DNA of 64,000 nt from Melastoma dodecandrum (taxonomy: Eukaryota > Streptophyta > Magnoliopsida > Myrtales > Melastomataceae), in assembly GCA_029817715.1 (NCBI GenBank), contig JARUPY010000394.1:1-64000 (forward strand). The letters are read 5' to 3'. Shown here piece by piece: positions 11,829-21,700 of the stretch. Each line of letters starts with the position of its first letter. Position 1 is the first letter of the stretch. The translations under genes and the position numbers were made by a program. The notes under the pieces were generated by a model, which saw only the letters and a list, made by a program, of their open reading frames with translations, was not told where the DNA came from and ran no database searches.

Positions 11829-12990
11829 GATGATGCGGATGGGTGAAGATGCCGTAGACTTGTGTTGCCTGGAACGTAGGCCTAGTGCTTGCGGACTGGA
11901 GCGGTGGAATCTGATCTCTGGACGAAGTGTGGACGGAATATGGATGAAGGTAGCAATGGAATTTGGAGATACTTAGGACCCCTAAACGAGCTCTCCCTAG
12001 TGATGGGATTGAAAAAAGGTGGGAAAAAGAAAAAAAATTTTTTTTTTTTTTAATTTTGGTTGCCAAGGCTACGGTTGCTCCACACCCGGCTAGATGAAAT
12101 TGATGGACGAAATTTGGTTGTCAAGGCTATAACAGTTGCTTCCCTGGACGATGAAAGTGATTGCGGAATTTGGTTGTCAAGGCTACGGTTGCTCACTCCC
12201 AGACGATGAAGTGATAATACGCAAGGCTACGATTTGCTCACGCCTGGTCTGGACACCTGAGAAATAAAACTAACAGAGGTGACCGATCAATGCACTGTTT
12301 GGCTCAGAAAATGATTGTCGTGTTTTATATTAAATCTTTTACGGGTGCTTAGGGATGATGTGCCACGTTCCACGATTTTATTCAATTATGAATAACTTTT
12401 CAGGTCTCGTGGACCCTACTTAACTAACATCTTTAGAATCTGGGTAGATGCAACCAGATCCTGGTAGACAATGGCTCTTATCCACATCGCTTATCAGTTT
12501 TTAAACTCGCGTATATTGACTTAAACGGGCATTTCCTTGTAGACTAGTACGGATCCACAATCTCCATCTTATCTATTGGGCTCCAACACAATTCATATAC
12601 GGCCTTGATTAATTTAGGCCCAAGATTTTCATTTCATTGTCAATACAAAGCCCCTCTTTTTATTGCTGATGCGTGGACATGATGTCGCCGTGAGCACCCT
12701 GGGCAGGGTTACAAAATCAAAACAAGAGCACAAAAATAAACCTTTTATTTTCCTTCTTTGCATAAGTTTTCTTTCTTTACGCCAGGAAACATTCCTCGTT
12801 TCTTCTCCTCCGCAACAAACCCTAACTTGCTTCTTCTTTCAACCAATGTCAAACTATTAGCCTCTTTCTAATGGCACCAACACCACGGGCTTGTCTCCTC
12901 AGGTGTTTTTGTCAAAAATCGCTGGATTCCCGCGGCGAAGGTTTAACCCTCGATTCCTATCCTTCCCTTCCGTCCGCTCCCTTCTCCAAA
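11829..12990. other. Unassigned spacer with A/T run and tandem array
   Basis: This contains an A7-T14 run at about 12031-12051 and the tandem repeat described separately. Beyond 12260 there is no recognised gene. The sequence to about 12990 could be unrelated LTR or flanking DNA of the chromovirus-like piece to the right. Confidence 0.4.
12056..12255 (+). repeat. Tandem array, about 50-58 bp period, four imperfect copies
   Basis: Copies begin at about 12056, 12114, 12170 and 12219. Each has GGTTGTCAAGGCTACGGTTG (or a close variant), then a CTCACNCCC/CTGG block, then GACGATGAA. The array is non-coding as far as I can see and directly follows the A/T run. Confidence 0.8.
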
Positions 12991-13881
12991 GAACTGGTGC
13001 CTCACAACTTTCCTCATCGTTGCCACACTGCCATATGAGTACTAAGGACCATCGAGCGCAGCCATCGACTAGAGCTGTCAGTTTGCTCGTATCAATCGAC
13101 TAACGTGTCGAACCAAGGTGCCCTGAGTGGCCCGTCGAAGGAAGTCTGGTCGAAGCAGTATGCAAACCTTGCATTGAAGACAGGCATTAAAGGGTTGCAT
13201 TTGATTGTTCCAGAACCAACCCCATCGCCTCCCCTATTCATCTGCCAATTCAATGATTTTGTTGCATTTCCAATTAAGCCATTTATGGTTCGTTCCATGA
13301 ATAGTGGCCATGTCATGCATTGATTTTACATTCTATTGTTATTTTGCATTTTAAGTTCTTGTTCAGGTAATCCCTATATAAATGGGAGACCCTTGTAAGC
13401 ATTTGAGAGAACTTATTATTATCAGTATTAATAAACCCTTTTGTAAGACTTTTGTCTTCTGCCCGATAGTGAAAGATGGGAGATCTTCTCCTTCGACCTC
13501 TGTTCTTCATTTGGTGGATTCCAAGTGCGGACTGAGTCGATAGCATTCAAACCGATGGTGGTGTTTTCCTGTAGTCCTCCGCGGTTGTTCCTCATCCTCG
13601 TCTTGGTTTTGTGGTTCGTGTCTCTTGTATCCAGTGCCCAAAAAAACAAGTCTATCCGAAATCTTCTTTCACCGGAGGTGCATCTGTATCTGTGGAAGGT
13701 TGATCTAAACCCTTCTATATCAGCCTCCTAAGCCTACGACTAGCACACAACATCACCTTTCTGTTCCATGGCGTCCCAGCGTCTACATCCATTCCGCACC
13801 CTTTTCATGTAACGTCGCCCATTTTTGCATTCCGTTTTTCTCGTATTGGAATCATCTATTCCTATTCCGTCCCCGTATGCA
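12990..13881 (+). repeat. LTR of chromovirus-like gypsy element, + orientation
   Basis: This segment is the same family as the LTR at 18030-18771 but in the opposite orientation. Shared blocks in order are AAGGACCATCGA, ACTAGAGCTGTCAG, CCTATATAAATGG-like TATA region, GTAAGACTTTTG, the CCGAAATCTTCTTTCA block and TTGATCTAAACCC. It ends in TATGCA at 13881, immediately before a primer binding site. The left boundary is approximate because the TGTCACGGGA start seen in the other copy is not recognisable here. By eye the two LTRs are only about 80% alike. Confidence 0.7.
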
Positions 13882-13884
13882 TCT

Positions 13885-13896
13885 TGATATCAGAGC
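13885..13896 (+). other. Primer binding site (initiator tRNA-Met type), mutated
   Basis: TGATATCAGAGC differs by one base from TGGTATCAGAGC, the PBS complementary to plant initiator tRNA-Met. It lies three bases after the LTR end, the normal spacing, and fixes the + orientation of this piece. Confidence 0.75.
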
Positions 13897-14220
13897 CCGC
13901 GGTTGTCAATGGCCGGAATATTTTCAATGCCGGCATGACTGCTAGACGAAGCACAAGTTTACTCGGACTTGAGGAACAGATAGCTGATCTTCAGCAGCAA
14001 CTACCAAGTCGTTACGGACACACCAATAGCCGCATCTTCCCGCAGTCTGAATAGACAGCGATTAAGATGTAGAACCCATGGTCGTGAGGAGTCTCAACGA
14101 GGATCTATCACCGGAGTATCGTAGGCAGGAGAGAAGATCCCCGACGATGAATTGTTCAAATTCCAGAGTTGGATCAAAGTAAACTTGGACCTCCAGAGGA
14201 GTTCATCAACCTAGGATTGA
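13897..14220 (+). pseudogene. 5' gag fragment of chromovirus-like element, + strand
   Basis: After the PBS a + strand reading gives an R-R-S-T-S-LLGLEEQIADLQQQL-like coil. Near 14190 it reads PPEEFINL, which corresponds to DPEEFINW in the gag of the opposite-strand relative at 17720. The homology stops at about 14220, where minus-strand integrase begins. The fragment is about 320 bases of a gag that should be far longer. Confidence 0.6.
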
Positions 14221-14480
14221 TGATACGATTGAACTTCGGCACTCCTCATGCAACCGTAGGATTTCTCGAAAAAATACAGATCTGGTTGCATCGTCCGTCT
14301 TCTGACATGGAATGAAATGCACCATCTTCGAGAATCTATCGACCACAACCATGATCGAATCCTTCCTCCTCTGCGTTCCTCGCAACCCTAGCACAAAATC
14401 CATGCTTACATGCTCCCTAGGATGCTCTGGGACGGGCAGTGGACTGTAAAGGCCTTGTGGTTGGACTCGGCTCTTTGACC
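14221..14480 (-). pseudogene. Integrase core, first half
   Basis: The frame reads [20 protein letters not shown], then SMDFVLGL (first catalytic D) and [16 protein letters not shown], and ends [16 protein letters not shown], at the point where the second catalytic Asp (IVSDRD) should follow. The junction with foreign sequence lies right there. Upstream, the zinc-binding C-x2-C region is disrupted by a homopolymer block. Confidence 0.8.
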
Positions 14481-14487
14481 TGTGTGG

Positions 14488-14600
14488 CAAAAAAAAAAGG
14501 GGGGGGGGGGGGGAAAAAAAGAAATAATATAAAAAAAAATATAAAAGAACGAATAAAAAATAAAAAAAAAAAAAATAAAAAAAAAATAAAAAAAAAGGAT
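14488..14600. repeat. Homopolymer block: A run, G run, A-rich run
   Basis: About ten A, about fifteen G, then A-rich sequence with occasional T over more than 100 bases. It sits inside what should be integrase zinc-binding coding sequence. The Phe/Tyr-rich and Pro-rich frames across it are artefacts of this composition. Confidence 0.9.
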
Positions 14601-14959
14601 AGCACAATCTCGAAATAAACCTCACACCTGCTTTTCCATTCGAGGCCAATAGAAATTTTCTTACAGCATTGACAGCGTCTTGTCAACTCCAAAATGTCCG
14701 GCTATTCCTCCTCCATGAACTTCTCGAATGAGTAGCTCTTGAGTCGAATTCCAGGAAATGCATAACTTTGAATCTCGAAACAAGAATCCATTCACCTGAT
14801 AGAATCGATCGACGACCTGATTGGTGCATTCGGATGAAAAATCCTTCCAAAGTCTTAATCGTTCTTATACAGATATTTTTTAGGTACTCAAATCCAATTC
14901 ATCTTTGGTCTACCATCTCGGATAGTAGAGTCATCTTCCTCGATGAGAGAAGAGGAGCA

Positions 14960-15440
14960 TCAGCGAATCTTTTTTTTTTTACAAAAATATTTTTTTTCTT
15001 TCCCCACCCATAAAAATAAATTCTTGGGGGGGGTTTGTGCTTCAAGATAAAGGTGAAAATGCTTGTAGGAAACTAGATTCCACTTCGCGCATGTCGTCGA
15101 TCTGTGCTTGTTGTTAACCGTCTTGATGCATTTGAGAGCTTTGATGAGTCGGTGTGTAAACACGAACTCTCGGGGCAGCAAGTATTGGCTGCCACGTTTC
15201 GAGTACTGCGGACGATGGCTTGGAACTCTTTGTCGTACGTTACGAGTAGTTGAGTTTTGGCACCCACGAGTTTCTCGCTGAAAATATTCAATGGGTCTCC
15301 CCTCCTGCAACAAGGCTCCTCCAATTTCCCATCTCTTGATGCATCACATTCGGACCTCAAACATACTTCGTTGAGTCAGGGTAAGGCAAGAACGGGTTGC
15401 TTCCGCATAGACGCTCTTTTAGTTGCTCGAAACTAGCTTG
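14960..15440 (-). pseudogene. RNase H domain (frameshifted)
   Basis: Two overlapping minus-strand frames together give the Ty3/gypsy RNase H pattern: SECDAS (catalytic D), EGRPIEYF, SEKLVGAKTQL, TYDKEFQAIVRS, a LLPREFVF block and the TDRRHAR block near 15090. A single frameshift in the middle moves the reading between frames. A G8 run at about 15027 and T runs near 14970-15000 mark a further low-complexity interruption at the left end. Confidence 0.8.
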
Positions 15441-15530
15441 TGCGGCTAGAGTCCACTCGAACTTGTCTCCTTCAAACATTCTCGGTGAGTGGGCGGCTGC
15501 GTGAATGAGCTGAAACCTCGAATGAACCTC

Positions 15531-16160
15531 CTATAGAACGATCGCTAAGCCAATGAAAGCTTCAAACGTCGTGAAAACTGTTTGGTGGCGGGCTAGAATG
15601 TCCCCTTGATTGCTTTGATCTTTCGTCGGGACCTTGATTCCTTTAGCAGATACTAACAAAACCAAGAAATACCACACTCGCTGAAAGAACTCACACTTCT
15701 TAAGATTTCCATACAGCTTCTCAACTCGAAAGTGTACGAAACACTGTGCGAAGGTGCTCATCATGTTCATCAAGACTACTGTTGTAGATAAGAATGTCGT
15801 CGAAGTAAGACAACCAAGAACTTCCCCATAAATGGTCGCAAAACATGGGTCATCAGTCGCATGAACGTGCTGGGTGCGTTTGACAAACCAAAAGGCATCA
15901 CCAACAATTCGTACAACCCATACTTGGTCTTGAAGGCGGTCTTCCACTCATCGCCTTCCTTCATCCGAATCTGGTGATATCCACTACGCAAATCCACTTT
16001 CGAAAACACCTGCGCTCCATGCAACTCATCTAACATGTCATCTAGTCGAGAAATCGGAAATCGATACTTCACCGTGATTTTGTTGATCGGCTCGACTATC
16101 CATGCACATTCGCCAAGTCCCTTCCATTTTCGGTACCAATATAGCGGGAGCTGAGTAAGG
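15531..16160 (-). pseudogene. Reverse transcriptase core (frameshifted)
   Basis: The frame 15776-16072 reads [35 protein letters not shown] (first catalytic D), [20 protein letters not shown] and [20 protein letters not shown]. It then leaves frame before the YFDD site. The frame 15531-15947 continues with KLYGNLKKCEFFQ. The remnants cover most of the palm and thumb. The catalytic DD region is lost between the two frames. Confidence 0.85.
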
Positions 16161-16162
16161 GC

Positions 16163-16612
16163 TCAAACTCTCTCGAACCAATCCTTGTTCAAGCAACTCG
16201 TCGACCTGCCTCTAGAGTTTGTTAGCTTCTTCTGGATTGCAACAGATAAGCCGGTCGATTTGGAAGAGATGCTCCTGGAACCAAGTCGATCTGTTTGTTG
16301 AATGCTTCGCATAGGTAGTAATTCGACTGGCAACTCCTCCGGAAACACATCCTTGAACTCTTCGAGTATGGATACAGCTCGGGGATGGCTCGTTCGATTG
16401 ATCCTGGGTTGTTTTGACAAGAACCAGAAAATAAGCCTTCTCACCTTCGTGAATCGGCTCGAACCAATTGAACTCCTTTGAGACGCTGATCGGTAGATTG
16501 ATTCTGCTGTGCTGTCATAGACTGAGTGGTGAGGGCAACAATGTGACCTTCTTCCCGTCGACGCTGATGGACTAGGTATTACGATCCCCGTCATGTTGTG
16601 CGCGTCCATCAA
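16163..16612 (-). pseudogene. Protease-RT linker and RT N-terminus
   Basis: The frame ends in ILEEFKDVFPEELPVELLPM followed by R-S-I-Q, the conserved entry to gypsy RT (EEF-x-DVFPEELPxGLPPxR). The expected proline-rich and DELLEQG blocks follow with errors. The first 80 codons have no clear match. Confidence 0.75.
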
Positions 16613-16723
16613 ACTGTTATGGTCTTCCTAGGAGCTAGTGGCACGCATCCATTGGAATAACGTCGCAAACAACTTCATCCTTGTAGCTTTTCCCAATCGA
16701 GAATGGAACTCTCGCTCTCTGAG

Positions 16724-17248
16724 TCACTCGAACATCACTCTCCTTGTTGAGCCATTGAAGGACGATAGGGGTGAGGATGAGCTTCGATAGGCAACTTCAG
16801 CTTTTCGACCATCGTCCTCGATACGGCGTTGGTGCAAGCTTCCGCTATCCACAATCTCCAAGCAAACTTTTCCTTCGACTGTGTATCTGGTGTGGAAAAT
16901 ACTTTCCCTTTGATTCTCCTCTTTAGCGGGTGTCACGCTTAAAGTCTTTCTTATGACCAACAATTCTCCTTCATCCGGGTACTCCTCAATATCCTCTGCA
17001 TCCCAAGTAGGATCGACGTTCTCCTTGAACTCTTCTTCTCCATCGGACAGCTCTCTAATGACAGCGTTTCTCCTCGTTGGACATTCAGAAGCCATGTGTC
17101 CTAATCCTTGACATTTGAAACATCGTCGATTGATATCTCGCTCGTTCGACTTGACTTTAGGTCTAGTATTCGATGGAGTTTTCCTTGACGTCGTCGACAG
17201 TGGCTTTGCCTGGGAGCTCCTCCCCTTGTTGAAAAGCGGAACCTTCAC
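16724..17248 (-). pseudogene. gag C-terminus with CCHC zinc knuckle, start of protease
   Basis: The 174-codon frame contains RRCFKCQGLGHMASECPTRR, a perfect C-x2-C-x4-H-x4-C retroviral zinc knuckle. An acidic linker and YTVEGKVCLEIVDSGS follow. VDSGS is the aspartic protease active site (D-S/T-G). After that the frame shifts and protease homology is lost. Basic and Ser/Thr-rich sequence precedes the knuckle, as usual for nucleocapsid. Confidence 0.85.
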
Positions 17249-17339
17249 GAATGAGCGGGTACTCTATCTTCTCGCTTGCTGCTGCTCAACCTTGTGGGCA
17301 AGTGCCCTAACATCATCGAAGTTGAAATATTGCTGAAGT

Positions 17340-17777
17340 TCTACAGTATCCGCGATCTGGGGCTTAAGTCCTCGAAGATACCTAGCAATGGTTTGCTCTT
17401 AGGCTTCTTGAACATCACACTGTAGCAAGAGTCTCTCGAATTCCCTCGTGTACCCCGATACACTTGAAACTTGCTGAAGCGACCGCAACTTGAGGTAGAG
17501 ATCCCGTCGATTAATGCTCTAGCAGAAACCTCTTAGTCATAGCCCTCTTCATTTTTCGACCATTGTTTGTATCTGATCATGTCCTTCTCTTCGACGCTGG
17601 TGGTTGGTGTTCTCCCACCATAAACTGGCGTACTTTCTTCCACTTTAATGCAACCAACTTAACCTTTCGTTCCTCGGGCACCTCTTCATAGTCAAAGATG
17701 TGCTCTACTATGTGCATCCAGTTGATGAACTCCTCGGGGTCCAAGTGTTCTTCGAACTTCGTAATCCAAACACTCAT
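17340..17777 (-). pseudogene. gag capsid region
   Basis: The frame from 17777 reads DPEEFINWMHIVEHIFDYEE and ERKVKLVALKWKK, the start of the retrotransposon gag (capsid) domain. After a stop at 17577 the remaining capsid reads in other frames: on the minus strand a Y-TREFERLL-like block near 17430 and a RYLRGL block near 17370 are visible. The same DPEEFIN block appears in the opposite-strand fragment at about 14190. Confidence 0.75.
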
Positions 17778-18014
17778 TGTCGGGGTTCTTCTTTCTAGAT
17801 GACGATAATCTGAAGAAGACCCTCGTGTAAACTCCTCACATCATGGGTTCTCCTTCTGATCGCTATCTTATCGACTGCGGGAAGTCGATGCATGATGAGT
17901 TTGCACCGATTGTAGTTGTTACTGAAGATCGACGATGTACTGATCAAGCCAAGCAACATGTGCTTCATCTAGAGTCATACAGCGTTGGAATCAATCGGCC
18001 ATTGACAACCTTGC

Positions 18015-18026
18015 GCTCTGATACCA
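18015..18026 (-). other. Primer binding site, initiator tRNA-Met type
   Basis: On the minus strand TGGTATCAGAGC matches the plant initiator tRNA-Met PBS exactly. It lies three bases inside the LTR end at 18030. Confidence 0.9.
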
Positions 18027-18029
18027 AGA

Positions 18030-18771
18030 TGATACAGGGACGGCAAGGAATAGATGATTCTAATACCAAAAATGAATGGGGACGTCACTGAAAAGGGTGC
18101 GGAATAGAGTGACGCTGGAATGGACAGAAGGTGTGTAGGGTAGGCGGCTGAATGATGCAAATGAAGGGTTGAGATCAACCTCCAAGGATACAGATGCACC
18201 ACCATGAAAGAAGACTCGGATAGACTCGTTTGGCCATGGATACATAAACACCAATGTGGATAAGACGATGGCGAGGAACAACCCGGACAATACAGAAAAC
18301 ACCACGACTGGTTGAACACTCAACTCAATCCGCACTTAGAATCCACCAAATGAAGAACGAGGTTGAACGAGTTTTTAAGTCTGAATCAAAGTTGTTTTCA
18401 AATTAATTACAAAGGCACCTTATATAGTTGCCTTGGAAAGAAATGAATTAATTGCAACAACATCCAACTAAATGCATGCAGAACTTAATACTAGCCATAA
18501 TGGCTTATTGGGAATGAATGCAACTAAATGCAAGGTAGTTGAGGCGTTAGTGGTCTGGGAATTTAATTTGTCTTCAATTCGGGGTTGCTTCTACTTCGAC
18601 TTGCCTGCTTCGGAGATCCCTTGCTTCGACTGATCAACGATTGATTGAAATGCGAATTAGTCGATGATGAGCAAGCTGACAGCTCTAGTTGATGGTGAGT
18701 CGATGGTCCTTGTATCAGGTGACCTAGGAAGAGGCTACAACGGCGCTGATGTTTGAACCGATCCCGTGACA
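18030..18771 (-). repeat. 5' LTR (742 bp) of the chromovirus-like element
   Basis: Read on the minus strand it begins TGTCACGGGA at 18771 and ends GTATCA at 18030, next to the PBS, so it has TG...CA termini. A TATATAAGG-like TATA box lies at about 18420. Its relatives at 12990-13881 and 4380-4720 are diverged and in opposite orientation. Confidence 0.85.
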
Positions 18772-21700
18772 GTAGCAGTTGAGACAGAAGCATCGATAGT
18801 TAGGATAGCCTCCATAGTTTCAATGGTCACGAGAGCATTACGGGACAGTGGAAGTGATTGAAGTGGAGGTGCGGGTAGAGGTTTCAACCATTACTGCTTG
18901 GGTAGAGCGATCTCTCAGTCGTTTTCTTTGCGGAGTCAATTTTGGCAGCTCGGTACCTTGATTGTGTGAAAAAGAGTTGACTAAGCATCAAACAATGTTA
19001 CACTTTGGATGCATGATACGTAGTGATGCATAATCATGTCTACACAAGGATTGGAATGTGATTACAATGAATTCAGTCTAAGGGAGAGAAAATAAGATAG
19101 CTAAGAGTTGGTTAAACTGAAATTTATTACAAAAAATACTACAAAGTAATAAAGAAAAGATAAAATGGGCTTGCAAGCCCGCCGTGATAGAGTGATCTCA
19201 TTCTTCAAATACAATCCCAAGGGCTGATCAGGCATCGATGTCCTCCTAACAATTTGGAGGAGGTTTGAACTCTTCCTCCATGAGAGTCATCCACACACGT
19301 GCGATGTGTGACATCGACCGCTGAATTATGCCTCTTGGTGGGCGGCTGTTCAAGTCGATCGGGACAAACGGTTCGGCTGGTGGTGCTCTGATTCGCGGAG
19401 CTCCCCCCGTACAGGTGCATGACCCGCGTTGAAAAGTAGTAGGATGTCCTGGCGATCCCGGCGATCGAGATATAATCTCCATCTGGGGAGTTTACGATAG
19501 CCCAGTCCACGTTGAAGCATCTGTCCATCTGGTAGAAGTCTTCTAGCTCCAGAGAGCGAAAGAGAGCTCGGACCCCTGTGAATGTGTGGTTCGGGAGCCG
19601 AGCGCGCTCTGATATGCGTTCGAGGAAATTTGAAAACTACTACCGTTTGAATGACTCTCCAGTGATGCCGATGTGGGTGTATAAACATGCCTAGAGCAAC
19701 GTGAGGCTAAAGGAGAATTGATGGTTTCGAACTCCTTTATTGGCTTTTCGCATTGTCTCGGTGAGGCTGTTAGTTTGTCTCACCAATCAGGCTGGGAATG
19801 AAATGTCTTCTTTCGAGGATCACTTTTGTCAAGTACATTGTTCGCTTGTTAAGTGATGCTTCGGTGTATTGGGAAAAGGATCGTCCCCGTGAACAAAAGG
19901 TTAAACGCCATTGTTGAGCCATTACCGTCTCCCATGGCGTAGTTCGTACGACTTCTTACGTAATTGGAAGTGTCCATCGACGTTGATGTGCCCTTCTCTA
20001 GTTGAAGCGGGGTACAACGGCTGGAGAGATTTGAAGGAGACAAGCGATAGTTCATTGGCTTGTCGTCGTACCGGCTGGGGGGGATTCCCTAGTGACGAGG
20101 GAATGCAAATTAGTTCTTTACAATTTATCACATTCAAAGTATACGTGGGACATGACCATGCACACGTAGTAGTCACTTAGTAACAAACAAATGCACATGC
20201 GTCTTATGGTACCTGTAGTAGGGAAACAATACTACTTCTAATCCTCCCTCAGATAGAGGGAGGCCGCGCCCCGGCAAAAGACCATACCACAAAGAGCAGT
20301 ATTGCTGGGCCTCACGGTTACCCCCCTAACGATCCTAGCCCCCGGGTTCGAGCAATTCTAGAAATGCCTAGTAAGCGGTAAACAAACATAACAATGAGTA
20401 CAACAAAAGGGCACCAAGCCAAACAAGTACATGCGCAAACAAGAATTCCTATCCGCATGTGGATTGAAAATGTAAGAGCGTTCGAATGGAATCCACATGC
20501 AGAGACCCCTGCGGAGTCGCCATTCGGGATGTACTCGCGCCTTCCGATCTAGCATGCGTGTGGCAGTTTCGAACGACCCGAGGATCCGGGTCCGCTCCCC
20601 AAAGGCTCATTCGGTCGTCATCATGACTCGAGCGTCAGACATTGCGAAGGGGAACTAGGTTGGGCCCTGCCTTGATTCCTAAATGGGCTTACAGGGTGTT
20701 TAACTAATCGTTTCCAATTCCTTGTAAGGGAACCGAATGAGACAAGTGAATGTCTGTGTATAGGCCTCACTAGGGACCGTTCGTGAGGACACGTAAACGG
20801 GTCGTGTCGCTAGTCTCTCATCCAAAATGGCTCTGAAAAGATGTTGTTGTTGTTATTGTTTAACATATGAAAACTACTATGGAGTCGCCACCAACTTAGT
20901 TTTGAAAACTGATTTAAGTCGAAAAACCCAGAGTTCGATTCGGAGATTCTTTTCCGGTATCTTCTCTGGGATCGGAGTAGGCCTAACCTTCCTGGGGCGT
21001 CTACGAAGATTCGTGCTATCATCTTCTACAAACTCTCAGAAGATTCACCTCTACTCGTCGATGTTGCCCTAATGATTAGGCTTCTTCGACACGATCAATG
21101 CTGGCGTCCTTTTTCTCTTGATTCTTCCCTTTTCAGTGGGAACCGGCGGTGCTGAGACGTCTAATGCCCTATAGATATTAATTTGTCAAGATCGACGGGG
21201 AATGTTATGATAAGGATTCGACGTTGATACCTGGCATTAGTGCTTTCTCTTGTTTGGCAGTGAGAAATTTGTGGAAGTTTTCCTATTGCAGCATAGCTTC
21301 ATTGGCTTTAATAATTTTGTTGAAGGCCATCTTCCAACAGCAATCGAACTCCCTTGTCGAACTGCATCATTTTGAGGTGCCGGGGAAGGCATGGGCGAAA
21401 ATGCTCGATCCGAGCAGAGAATAACTGCGTGTATTTAGGGAATGTTTATGCTGGTTAAGTAACAAAATGTTTCGTTTGAACCAAGCTTACCCTGCTAGCA
21501 TAACCAAGGTCGATGCTGACATGATCCTCTAATTTGTTTGAAAGAATCGATGAAAGGGAAGGGGCAACTATGAGCGAACCCCAGCTATCGCACCATGAAA
21601 TGGGGATTGTAAACTTCGACAAAAAAGCCTCTGGTGTCGCTAGCAACCAATCTCTGGGAGTTAGCGTATGATCCCAAAAGTGGTGCGACTTCAGGGAGCG

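Larger units (their letters stand above)
8757..11830 (-). mobile_element. Heavily mutated Ty3/gypsy pol (Tat/Ogre-like)
   Basis: Reading the minus strand from right to left gives RT palm, RNase H, integrase zinc-binding region, integrase core end and integrase C-terminal region, in Ty3/gypsy order. Every domain is damaged by stops and frameshifts, and no LTR is clearly attached. The RNase H start pattern (a K-x-T-x-IK-x-x-P-x-x-EFI block followed by a G-S-G-A-G-like block) and the integrase H2C2 layout suggest the Tat branch. This was recognised by eye, not by alignment. Confidence 0.7.
14221..18771 (-). mobile_element. Chromovirus-like Ty3/gypsy element lacking its 3' end
   Basis: On the minus strand from 18771 leftward come LTR, PBS, gag with a CCHC knuckle, protease trace, RT, RNase H and the first half of the integrase core. 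It then breaks at about 14220 into a + strand gag fragment of a relative. The 3' LTR and integrase C-terminus are missing. The RT and integrase wording and the tRNA-Met PBS fit a chromovirus (Reina/Galadriel-like), but no chromodomain remains to confirm this. Stops and shifts make it non-autonomous. Confidence 0.85.

Noticed and set aside
14206..14692. Phe/Tyr-rich proteins of 91-147 codons resembling membrane proteins
   Set aside because: They come from the A/G homopolymer block read on the minus strand, fused to integrase.
12990..18771. Self-integration (suicidal) product of a single retrotransposon cDNA
   Set aside because: The two LTRs are only roughly 80% alike by eye, so they do not come from one recent cDNA.
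20330..20365. Possible tRNA (GGGTTCGAGCAATT resembles a T-arm/B box)
   Set aside because: No matching acceptor stem, A box or cloverleaf could be built around it.
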